This document shows positions 1 through 5,669 of a stretch of 5,697 nt of DNA, piece after piece. Source of the DNA: Actinomycetota bacterium (lineage in GTDB: Bacteria; Actinomycetota; Acidimicrobiia; IMCC26256; PALSA-610). Made by a program: the position numbers and the translations under genes. Each line of letters begins with the position of its first letter. Positions within the stretch are counted from its first letter, which is position 1. A model generated the notes under the pieces. It made no database searches, was not told the DNA's origin, and saw only the letters and a program-made list of their open reading frames with translations. The stretch spans positions 1 through 5,697 of the forward strand of contig JAUZEI010000459.1 in NCBI GenBank assembly GCA_030839105.1. The letters run 5' to 3'.

Positions 1-82
1 GGCCCGAGTTCGCCTTCTGCACCGCGTCCATCGCCAAACCGCGGATCACGTTGATGCCGCGTTGCTCGATATCGTCAGCCAC
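1..82 (-). CDS. tkt: Transketolase, N-terminal fragment (runs off the left edge)
   Basis: Transketolase is a thiamine-diphosphate enzyme of the pentose phosphate pathway (Calvin cycle in autotrophs) that moves two-carbon units between sugar phosphates in the cytoplasm. Only 27 codons are present. After the GTG start the peptide reads MADDIEQRGINVIR and then GLAMDAVQKANSG, the classic transketolase N-terminal motif; the family continues HPG, and the last base in the window (C on the minus strand) fits the first base of a His codon. Start choice: GTG at 82-80 is preceded by AGGAAGG with 7 bases between. The gene lies 133 bases downstream of the FIST gene on the same strand, so it probably has its own promoter. 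An open plus-strand frame at 2-115 covers the same DNA but resembles nothing known to me. The identity is firm for so short a piece; whether the full gene is intact cannot be seen. Confidence 0.9.
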   Translation of the reverse strand, partial: MADDIEQRGINVIRGLAMDAVQKANSG

Positions 83-89
83 GTGGGCC

Positions 90-96
90 CCTTCCT
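90..96 (-). promoter_or_regulatory. Ribosome binding site of transketolase
   Basis: The minus strand reads AGGAAGG here, 7 bases before the GTG at 82-80. It is a near-consensus Shine-Dalgarno sequence and decides the start of the transketolase, which otherwise has no ATG before residue 18. Confidence 0.75.
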
Positions 97-99
97 GCC

Positions 100-111
100 G
101 CTGCGCGCAGC
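100..111. repeat. 12-base perfect palindrome in the transketolase leader
   Basis: GCTGCGCGCAGC reads the same on both strands. It sits 3 bases upstream of the transketolase Shine-Dalgarno sequence, where a bound protein or a small RNA hairpin could affect expression. In GC-rich DNA such a palindrome can also arise by chance. Confidence 0.35.
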
Positions 112-158
112 CTAGGTGTACCCACTCACCCCGCCGGATTCATTGTGCGCATCGTTTT

Positions 159-176
159 CGGTCGAATCCGCGACCG
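159..176. repeat. Inverted repeat CGGTCG-N6-CGACCG
   Basis: A perfect 6-base stem with a 6-base loop lies 39 bases past the FIST stop codon. On the minus strand it is followed by AAAACG rather than a T-run, so it is not a canonical terminator for the FIST operon. It could be a weak RNA hairpin or an operator half-site pair. Confidence 0.3.
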
Positions 177-215
177 ACATTTCCCGATTGGCAGATCCGC
201 AAACGCAACTCCGCG

Positions 216-1370
216 TCAGCGTTCGAAGACGGCGACGCTCGCGGTGAAGCTGTGCAGGAAGCTCCGGCCCCCGATCGGTCCGATCTCTCCCGCGCAGAAT
301 GCTCCGGCGAGGGGCACGTTGCCGAGGAACTCCTCGGCGACACCGGCATCGTGATGCGGCTCGGCGAACATGTGCCGACCTCGCCCGTTACACGTGAACA
401 TCAGCGCCGCGTCGCCGTGCACGCCGCCGAGCAGCACCCGCAGGTCCTCGTCGGCGGAGGCCGCGTCGCGGACTTGGAACTGCACCGTGGTGCCGACGTC
501 GACGGGATCGCCGATGGCGATGGCACCGTGGCGCCGATCGGCGCCGATCCCGTTGCGGACGAGGAAGGCGCCGCGCGAAAAGTCGAGCCGGTGCTCGTCG
601 ACCACGACGCCGAGATGCAAACCGTTGCGCATCAGCTCGCGTTCCGGTTCCGACGCCGCCTGAACGACTTCTTGTAGGCGCGTCATCGCGGGCTGGCCGG
701 CCAGCTCGTAGACGAGGTTGCGCTCGGCGCTCGTGACGGTCAGCGGAGTACCGATCGGCCGGCAACCCTGCGATACGACGGCGCGCACCGGAATGTCGTC
801 GGAGCACAGCAGCGCGACCGCGCCGTGATCGAGGACTCGCTCGTCGACGAACAGCCGATTCGCTCCGGGCCGCGCGCCGGCCGAGGCCATGCCGCCGATC
901 ACGGTCAGATCGGGGACACGTGCGTTGCACACCGTCAGGAAGTCGGCGATGGGGAACGTGTACGGCTCGCCGAGCATGAGCATGGTCCCGCGGGCGGGAA
1001 CCCAGTCGGGCCACCCGGCGATCTCGTAGCCGTCGGCCGTCTCGTGGGTCTCGAGTGCGATCGCATCGATGCGACCGGCACCGAATGTCGCGGCGAGCGC
1101 CGAGAGCCCGGGACCGTCCTCGACCTCGACGCCCCCTCCGGCGACGCCGACCATCGTGCAACCGATCGACGCAACCGGTTCGAGGAGCTTGCGCAGTCCG
1201 CCCACGACGTCCTCGAACGCGCCGGCGTGGTGGGGGGAGGCGAAGCAAACGAGCAGGTCAGGACGCGCGCCGTCGAATTGCTCGAGGATTTCGCCCGCCA
1301 CCTCACCGACGGCCTCGACCGGAGTTGGATGCAACGAGAGCGCGGAGGCGTAACGGTTCACGAGATCCAT
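216..1370 (-). CDS. FIST-domain protein (FIST_N plus FIST_C), possible ligand sensor
   Basis: This 384-residue soluble protein matches the FIST family. It opens with RYASALSLHP (6-15), followed by SPHHA (45-49), GCTMVGVAGGGVEVEDGP (70-87), VIGGMASAG (157-165), VSQGCRPIG (199-207), FTCNGRG (325-331) and a C-terminal GAFCAGEIGPIGG (357-369) ending in a SFTASVAVF strand. The N-terminal half corresponds to FIST_N and the rest to FIST_C. The family was proposed from sequence analysis to bind small ligands such as amino acids, often fused to signalling domains; here no kinase, cyclase or methyl-accepting domain is attached, so the output is unknown. No signal peptide or membrane segment is seen. 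ATG at 1370 is the only start in frame after the upstream gene's stop, but its GGAG is only 3 bases away, while a much better Shine-Dalgarno sequence lies at 1426-1432. It is probably the last gene of the nagA-lutABC operon. Family assignment is confident; cellular role is not. Confidence 0.88.
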   Translation of the reverse strand: MDLVNRYASALSLHPTPVEAVGEVAGEILEQFDGARPDLLVCFASPHHAGAFEDVVGGLRKLLEPVASIGCTMVGVAGGGVEVEDGPGLSALAATFGAGRIDAIALETHETADGYEIAGWPDWVPARGTMLMLGEPYTFPIADFLTVCNARVPDLTVIGGMASAGARPGANRLFVDERVLDHGAVALLCSDDIPVRAVVSQGCRPIGTPLTVTSAERNLVYELAGQPAMTRLQEVVQAASEPERELMRNGLHLGVVVDEHRLDFSRGAFLVRNGIGADRRHGAIAIGDPVDVGTTVQFQVRDAASADEDLRVLLGGVHGDAALMFTCNGRGRHMFAEPHHDAGVAEEFLGNVPLAGAFCAGEIGPIGGRSFLHSFTASVAVFER

Positions 1371-1417
1371 CGTCTCCGAGGGTCGACTCGCGATGACGTC
1401 GAGTTGAGCGCGATCAC
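1358..1417 (-). CDS. Possible 19-codon leader peptide overlapping the FIST start
   Basis: A GTG at 1417-1415 follows a strong GAGGAGG (1426-1432) by 8 bases and opens a frame of 19 codons ending in TGA at 1360-1358, 8 bases past the FIST ATG. The peptide begins MIALNSTSS and ends RRRWIS. FIST itself has only a short GGAG placed very close to its ATG, so translation of this small frame could bring ribosomes to the FIST start by termination and re-initiation. No known peptide family is recognised. The Shine-Dalgarno match could instead be chance at the end of the preceding gene. Confidence 0.25.
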   Translation of the reverse strand: MIALNSTSSRVDPRRRWIS

Positions 1418-1430
1418 CGCGCGAACCTCC

Positions 1431-1820
1431 TCAGCCGGGCATGGGAAGAGCAGTCAGGGGCACGCTGACGGCCGATCCGCTCTCGACGATCGTGCAGCGC
1501 GCCTCGACCGTGCCGGGACCAGGGAACTCGAGCTCACCCTTCACCAACCGGTACCCGAACTTGCCCGGATCGACGAAGAAGCTCTGCCGGTTCCGACCGA
1601 TCTCCTCGCCGTCGTCGCGCACGAAGACAGTCTCGAGAGTGGCATTGCCGTCCGTACCCGCGGCGGCACGCACGAGAACCACGAGGTGCGGTGTGAGCTG
1701 CGCCGGGTACGCAGGCACGGCGGTCGAGAAAAACGCCCCGGTGATGTCGATGCGGGTAGCAGGTCCCTCGACCTGACGGAAGTCGATGGCTTCGACGAAC
1801 AGGGCGGCGACGATCTCCAT
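1431..1820 (-). CDS. Conserved-looking hypothetical protein, 129 residues
   Basis: I do not recognise a function. The protein starts MEIVAALFVEAIDF at an ATG at 1820 with AAGG 9 bases upstream (1830-1833), 32 bases after the lutC stop. It has alternating hydrophobic strands (DITGAFFSTAVPAYPAQL 25-42, HLVVLVRA 45-52, LETVFVRDDGEEIGR 62-76, FGYRLVKGELEFPGPGTVEARC 88-109), suggesting a small all-beta domain. It has one cysteine (109), no signal peptide and no membrane segment, so it is probably cytoplasmic. The VFVRDDGEEIG turn recalls small beta-sandwich proteins of the DUF6941 type, but that is an impression, not an identification. The frame stays open upstream as far as about 2591, but that part is arginine-rich shadow of lutC and lutB. 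Its place between lutC and the FIST gene suggests co-transcription with both. Confidence 0.72.
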   Translation of the reverse strand: MEIVAALFVEAIDFRQVEGPATRIDITGAFFSTAVPAYPAQLTPHLVVLVRAAAGTDGNATLETVFVRDDGEEIGRNRQSFFVDPGKFGYRLVKGELEFPGPGTVEARCTIVESGSAVSVPLTALPMPG

Positions 1821-1852
1821 GACCGCGGACCTTACCCGGCAGTCGCCGGTTT

Positions 1853-2374
1853 TCAGCCGAGCAGCACGATCTCGACCGCGCGGGGGCCGTGGACGCCGAG
1901 GGTCGTGATCATCTCGAGATCTCCGGTGCGGCTCGGGCCGCCGATCCACGTCAGTGCGCTCGGCATCTCGCCGGCCGCGATGCCCATCATCGCGTCCGCC
2001 AGAGTGGGCACCAGAGCATCGACGCTCACGACGCAGATGTGCACGGGCGGTACGAGGCTCGTCGCGCGCGGCGCGCCGGGCGCGGCGGCCAGCGCGATCG
2101 TCGACGGCTCGGCGACCGCGAGGCGCGAGCCGGTGATGCCCACCTCCGCGTCGGCGAGCCGTTCCGTCCACGCGGGATCTCCCGGTGTGAGCACGTCGAC
2201 GCCCCGTTCGCGCAGAGCGTCGACGATTCCCGGGATCGGGACATCGTCGTTGCACGCGACGAGCAGATGCGCGGACACCCGTTCCACGACCTTGCCGCGC
2301 GCGACCTCGTCGCTCATCGGTCCCCACACCGAGCAGGAATTCGCGCGCAGGCCCGCGACGAGCGCGTCGATCAC
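1853..2374 (-). CDS. lutC: LUD-domain protein LutC, lactate utilisation
   Basis: LutC is the third component of the LutABC complex, which oxidises lactate to pyruvate in the cytoplasm. The 173-residue product carries the LUD signatures VGITGSRLAVAEPSTIAL (78-95) and GGPSRTGDLEMITTLGVHGP (145-164). The start is a GTG overlapping the lutB stop (GTGA), with AAGGAG 5 bases upstream (2380-2385), so translation is coupled to lutB. The frame is open further upstream to 2653, but that part is an arginine-rich shadow of lutB. The protein is short: Bacillus subtilis LutC and E. coli YkgG are about 230-240 residues, so the N-terminal helical part is reduced here. Family membership is confident. The substrate isomer (L- or D-lactate) cannot be read from the sequence, and the exact role of LutC in the complex is poorly defined even in studied species. 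Confidence 0.88.
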   Translation of the reverse strand: MIDALVAGLRANSCSVWGPMSDEVARGKVVERVSAHLLVACNDDVPIPGIVDALRERGVDVLTPGDPAWTERLADAEVGITGSRLAVAEPSTIALAAAPGAPRATSLVPPVHICVVSVDALVPTLADAMMGIAAGEMPSALTWIGGPSRTGDLEMITTLGVHGPRAVEIVLLG

Positions 2375-3774
2375 ACGTGCTCCTTCGCCCAGCGATCGCG
2401 GAACGACTCGCGCGCCGGACGAGGCAACTCGCGCGTCGACGTCCAGGCCCGCAACCCCGGAACGCGGCCGTGCGACATACGGGCGAGCGCGGTCGTGAGC
2501 TTGTAGCCCCTCGGCGTCGACCAGGCCCGCGCCCACACGGCCCAGAAGATTCGGCGCCGGCGCCGTGCCCCCGACTGTGGGTCGGGCACATCCGCGCGGA
2601 GCGCGAGGATCATGTCGCCGAGCGGGATCTTGACCGGGCAGGCATCGCTGCACGCGTGACAGAGCGTCGAGCCGTACGGGAGGTCGGCGCCTTCGGTCCC
2701 GCCGGAGAGCAGCGGGGTCAGCACTTTGCCCATCGGCCCCGAATACACCGAGTCATACGCGTGACCACTCACGTTCCGGTAGACGGGACACACGTTCAGG
2801 CACGCACCGCACCGGATGCAGGCGAGCATCTCCTCGTACCGGGTGCCGAGCAGGGTGCGGCGCCGGTTGTCGAGGAACACGACGTGCAGCTCGTCGGGAC
2901 CATCGGTCTCTCCTGCGCGACGGGGCCCGCTGATCATCGTCACGTAGTTGGAGAGCGCCTGGCCCGTCGCGTGGGTCGTGAGCAGCGGCAGCAGAATTCC
3001 GACGTCGGCGAGGCGCGGAATCACCTTCTCGACCGGCATGACGGCGACGTGGACGCGCGGCAACGTCGTACAGAACCGTCCGTTTCCTTCGTTCGTGACG
3101 AGCACGAGCGTGCCCGTGTCGGCGGCGGCGAAGTTCACGCCGGTGATGCCGATGTCGGCCCGCAGGAATTCGCCGCGCAGGCGGTCGCGGGCCCACGCCG
3201 TCAGGGCCTCTCGGTCGACGGCGAGATCGGTGCCCGCCTCCCGGGCGAGGACGTCGCGGATTTGCGGGAGCGTCTTGTGGATCGCGGGCGTGATCATGTG
3301 CGACGGGCGCTCACCCGCGAGTTGCACGATGTACTCGCCGAGGTCGGTCTCGACGCTCGTGAGCCCCGCATCCTCCAGCGCGTTGCCGAGGTCGATCTCC
3401 TCGGTCGCCATCGACTTGCTCTTCACCACAGTGCGCGCGCCGCGCGCCTGCGCGAGCTCGACGATGGTGCGGCGCGCATCGGCCGGGGTGGACGCGCGGT
3501 GCACGTGCACACCCCTCGCGACGAGCGAGTGCTCCAGGCGGTCGAGCCAACCGTCGAGATCGAGCAGCGTCTCGCGCCGGATCGCGGCGGCGCGGTCCTT
3601 CCACTCGGGATGCGCGGCCGCGGATTCGTTTGCGGTGCGGAGCCGACGATCAAGATTGTGGAGCGCGCGTTGCAGGATCGGATCGGCGACCGCGCTCGCG
3701 GTGCGTTCGTGGAAGTCGTCGCCCGGGGTCGTGATCGCGTGACCGCCCGTGTGGCGGGGGACGGTGTCGCTCAT
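2371..3774 (-). CDS. lutB: Iron-sulfur LUD protein LutB, lactate utilisation
   Basis: LutB is the iron-sulfur subunit of LutABC and is thought to pass electrons during lactate oxidation. The 467-residue product has a LUD domain (about 65-300) with KSKSMATEEI (118-127), HKTLPQI (166-172), GITGVNFAAADTGTLVL (209-225), TNEGNGR (227-233) and SGPRRAGETDGP (282-293). A ferredoxin-like part follows: CIRCGACLNVCP (C319, C322, C325, C329) and CHACSDACPVKIP (C372, C375, C379); seeing only three close cysteines in the second set is usual for the family. The C-terminal tail, with W444 and the RELP-PARESFRDRW segment (448-462), matches the LutB/YkgF C-terminal region. The ATG at 3774 overlaps the lutA stop as ATGA with no clear Shine-Dalgarno sequence, suggesting re-initiation after lutA. 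The frame extends 35 residues upstream to 3879 but that part is lutA shadow. No frameshift or missing key residue is seen. Confidence 0.95.
   Translation of the reverse strand: MSDTVPRHTGGHAITTPGDDFHERTASAVADPILQRALHNLDRRLRTANESAAAHPEWKDRAAAIRRETLLDLDGWLDRLEHSLVARGVHVHRASTPADARRTIVELAQARGARTVVKSKSMATEEIDLGNALEDAGLTSVETDLGEYIVQLAGERPSHMITPAIHKTLPQIRDVLAREAGTDLAVDREALTAWARDRLRGEFLRADIGITGVNFAAADTGTLVLVTNEGNGRFCTTLPRVHVAVMPVEKVIPRLADVGILLPLLTTHATGQALSNYVTMISGPRRAGETDGPDELHVVFLDNRRRTLLGTRYEEMLACIRCGACLNVCPVYRNVSGHAYDSVYSGPMGKVLTPLLSGGTEGADLPYGSTLCHACSDACPVKIPLGDMILALRADVPDPQSGARRRRRIFWAVWARAWSTPRGYKLTTALARMSHGRVPGLRAWTSTRELPRPARESFRDRWAKEHV
2380..2385 (-). promoter_or_regulatory. Ribosome binding site of lutC, inside the lutB 3' end
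   Basis: AAGGAG on the minus strand lies 5 bases before the GTG at 2374-2372 and encodes Lys-Glu near the lutB C-terminus. It fixes the lutC start as the GTGA overlap and argues against the longer open frame reaching 2653. Confidence 0.8.
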
Positions 3775-4532
3775 CGTCGCGCCGGGAGTCCGGAAGCGAG
3801 GAGATCGGCGATGTGAATCGGTTGCGGCACCGTTTGCGGACCGACCTTGCGGCGGCGGCCGTCGAGATGCATCAGGCACGCAAGATCACCACTGACGAGA
3901 TACCGCGCGGAGGTGCCGGCCGCGTGCCCGAGCTTGCTGTCAGCGAGACGCGTCGACACCTCCGGGAAACCGAACGAGAACACACCCCCGAAACCACAGC
4001 AGGTGTCCGGCTCCGTCATCTCGACCAGGGTCGCGCCCGCGCCTTCGACCAGGCGCCGCGTCTCCTTCCCGAGGCCGAGGTTGCGCAGGCCGTGGCACGC
4101 GTCGTGCACGGTCACCGTCGTGTCGAGGCGGGCGCCGATGTCGACGATGCCGAGCACGTCGACGAGATACTGCGTCAGCTCGAAGGTGCGGGCGGCGAGC
4201 GCTTCGGCTTCGGGCCGCCGCTCGGTGAGCAGCGCGGGATAGTGGTGGCACACCATCGCCGTGCAGGAGCCGGAGGGCGCGACGATCGCATCGATGGCGC
4301 CGGCCTCGAACGCACCGAACACATCGAGATGATGATTCGCGAGCCGGATCGCGGCGGCGGGTTCGCCCGCGGTGAGCGCCGGCTGACCGCAGCAGGTCTG
4401 GGCGGTGAGGAACACCACTTCGACGCCGGCCGCTTCGAGGACGCGCACCGTGGCCGCCGCCGTATCGGGGAAGACCTGGTCGGCCACGCACGTGACGAAC
4501 AGTGCGACCTTCGGCATTGCGACCTTCGACAT
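3771..4532 (-). CDS. lutA: Cysteine-rich CCG-domain protein LutA, lactate utilisation
   Basis: LutA is the paired-cysteine (CCG domain) subunit of the lactate-oxidising LutABC complex and resembles E. coli YkgE and the heterodisulfide-reductase/GlpC C-terminal repeats. The 253-residue product reads KVALFVTCVADQVFPD near the start, then the first CCG motif TCCGQPA (46-52), PSGSCTAMV (86-94), VHDACHGLRNLG (142-153), the second CCG motif DTCCGFGGVFSFGFPEVST (176-194) and GDLACLMHLDG (215-225). Cysteines 47, 48, 90, 146, 178, 179 and 219 are likely metal or disulfide ligands. The gene starts 9 bases after the nagA stop and ends in an ATGA overlap with lutB. The start is ambiguous: ATG at 4532 has no Shine-Dalgarno sequence, while ATG at 4517 has AAGG 5 bases upstream and gives the family-typical MPKVALF. 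The two starts lie in a 15-base tandem duplication. Family and complex are confident; start is not. Confidence 0.94.
   Translation of the reverse strand: MSKVAMPKVALFVTCVADQVFPDTAAATVRVLEAAGVEVVFLTAQTCCGQPALTAGEPAAAIRLANHHLDVFGAFEAGAIDAIVAPSGSCTAMVCHHYPALLTERRPEAEALAARTFELTQYLVDVLGIVDIGARLDTTVTVHDACHGLRNLGLGKETRRLVEGAGATLVEMTEPDTCCGFGGVFSFGFPEVSTRLADSKLGHAAGTSARYLVSGDLACLMHLDGRRRKVGPQTVPQPIHIADLLASGLPARR
4503..4532 (-). repeat. 15-base tandem duplication at the lutA start
   Basis: On the minus strand ATGTCGAAGGTCGCA is followed directly by ATGCCGAAGGTCGCA, identical at 14 of 15 positions and in frame. It encodes MSKVA-MPKVA. The first copy supplies an AAGG at the right distance (5 bases) to act as ribosome binding site for the second ATG. 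The likely cause is replication slippage. Confidence 0.85.
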
Positions 4533-4541
4533 TTGGCGACG

Positions 4542-5669
4542 TTACACGGGCCTACCGGCGACCCAGACGGCCCGAACCGCGAGAGTGTCGGGGTCGAGTG
4601 CGACGAGATCGGCGCGTGCGCCTGAGGCGATCCGTCCCCGGTCGGCCAGACCGAGCACGCGCGCCGGATTGGCCGTCACGTGCCGAACGGCGCGGGCCGC
4701 GGGCAGCCCGAGCGACACGACGTTGCGGAGCGCGCCGACCATGGTGAGCGTCGAACCCGCGAGTGTTCCGTTTGCGAGATACGCGGCGCCGTCGCGTTCG
4801 AGGACCGGCGGCTCGGTGGCCACGGCGTCGGTGACGAGCACCGCGTCGACGCGCGCGGTCAGCGCGACCTTCACGAGCGCGGGGTGCACGTGCACGAAGT
4901 CTACGATGACCGAGGGAACGAGGCGGGCATCGTCGAGGGCGGCACCGGCGAGACCCGGCGCGCGGTGGTGCATCGGAGCCATGCCGTTGAAGAGGTGAGT
5001 GACCATCCGGGCGCCGCCGCCGGCCGCGGACCGCGCACCGTCGTAGTCGATGGTGGAGTGACCCAGCGCGACCACTACGCCGTTGCGGACGAGCAGCCGC
5101 GTCGCGGCGAGCCCGGGATCGGCTTCGGGCGCCAGCGTCACGATGCGCACCAGATCGCCGTAGGTCTCGTGCAGATGCTTCACGAAGTCGATGTCGGCCG
5201 GACGCAGCACCTCGGGCGGATGGGCACCGGGGGCGCCGCCCAGGAAGGGCCCCTCGAGGTGCACACCGATGACCGCATCCGGCCGGGCGGCGCGCACCCG
5301 CCGGGCGCGCTCCAACATGACGTCGTAGGCGTCGAGGGGTGCGCTGCAAATCGTCAGCAGCATGCCGGTCGTGCCGCCTGCGACCAGCGCGTCGACGGCG
5401 GTGACGATCTCCTCGACCGCGGCACTGGCGAAGTCGACGGCGCCCGTCCCGTTGACCTGGAGATCGACGAATCCCGGCGTCAGGAGGGCATCACCGAGGT
5501 CCACTGCTCCCGGCGGGGGATCACCCGAGCCGGACGCGACGATCCGACCGTCGGCAATCGTCAGCCACGCCGGGGTCGGGGATTGGCCGCTCTCGCCGTT
5601 GAGTACACGTGCGCACGCGAGCGTCAGCGTCCCGGAGATTCCTTCCACAGCGCCCAGCGGAGTTTGCAC
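4542..5669 (-). CDS. nagA: N-acetylglucosamine-6-phosphate deacetylase
   Basis: NagA hydrolyses GlcNAc-6-phosphate to glucosamine-6-phosphate and acetate in the cytoplasm, in amino-sugar catabolism and cell-wall recycling. The 375-residue product (E. coli NagA is 382) has the amidohydrolase layout: a small beta domain, then PGFVDLQVNGTGAVDF (65-80), HLEGPF (137-142) with metal ligand E139, GHSTID (203-208) with H204, THLFNGMAPMHHRAPG (224-239) with H225, DFVHVHP (257-263), VTDAV (279-283) with catalytic D281, LAGSTLTM (303-310) and a C-terminal GRIASGARADLVALD (345-359). The Q71-x-N73 pattern replaces the HxH metal site of other amidohydrolases, as in E. coli NagA, suggesting a single-metal enzyme. 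The start is uncertain: GTG at 5669 has no good Shine-Dalgarno sequence, the frame stays open to the window edge, and the family fold begins near residue 15. It leads the visible operon, 9 bases before lutA. Confidence 0.94.
   Translation of the reverse strand: MQTPLGAVEGISGTLTLACARVLNGESGQSPTPAWLTIADGRIVASGSGDPPPGAVDLGDALLTPGFVDLQVNGTGAVDFASAAVEEIVTAVDALVAGGTTGMLLTICSAPLDAYDVMLERARRVRAARPDAVIGVHLEGPFLGGAPGAHPPEVLRPADIDFVKHLHETYGDLVRIVTLAPEADPGLAATRLLVRNGVVVALGHSTIDYDGARSAAGGGARMVTHLFNGMAPMHHRAPGLAGAALDDARLVPSVIVDFVHVHPALVKVALTARVDAVLVTDAVATEPPVLERDGAAYLANGTLAGSTLTMVGALRNVVSLGLPAARAVRHVTANPARVLGLADRGRIASGARADLVALDPDTLAVRAVWVAGRPV

Larger units (their letters stand above)
83..215 (-). other. 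Intergenic gap between the FIST gene and transketolase
   Basis: These 133 bases hold no convincing gene. They probably contain the transketolase leader and promoter. On the minus strand a TANNNT-type -10 candidate, TAGGCT, lies at 110-115, but I find no good -35 partner at 16-18 bases, so no promoter is called. The stretch contains several inverted repeats (100-111, 159-176, and a GGATTC/GAATCC pair at 136-141 and 164-169). None is followed by a T-run in the direction of transcription, so none is a standard intrinsic terminator for the upstream operon. Confidence 0.5.

Noticed and set aside
2..115. Plus-strand open frame ending in TAG that looks like the C-terminus of a protein
   Set aside because: The opposite strand encodes a clear transketolase N-terminal motif with a ribosome binding site over the same bases; the plus-strand peptide resembles no family.
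159..176. Hairpin as intrinsic terminator of the FIST operon
   Set aside because: On the minus strand the stem is followed by AAAACG, with no T-run, and the stem is only 6 bases.
51..677. 208-codon plus-strand open frame
   Set aside because: It overlaps the FIST gene antisense and its product is arginine-rich and low in family-like features; a shadow of high-GC coding DNA.
825..2498. 557-codon plus-strand open frame
   Set aside because: It runs antisense across FIST, the unknown gene and lutC; long antisense frames are common opposite high-GC genes, and the product shows no domain.
1821..2591. Upstream extension of the 129-residue protein into a 386-codon frame
   Set aside because: The extension is arginine-rich and lies over lutC and lutB in another frame; an ATG with a plausible ribosome binding site at 1820 begins the protein-like part.
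2375..2653. Upstream extension of lutC to an ATG at 2653
   Set aside because: That part reads as a shadow of the lutB C-terminus, and the GTG at 2374 has AAGGAG at the right distance.
2377..3816. 479-codon plus-strand open frame antisense to lutB
   Set aside because: lutB has intact LUD and iron-sulfur motifs on the minus strand; the plus-strand product has composition typical of a shadow frame.
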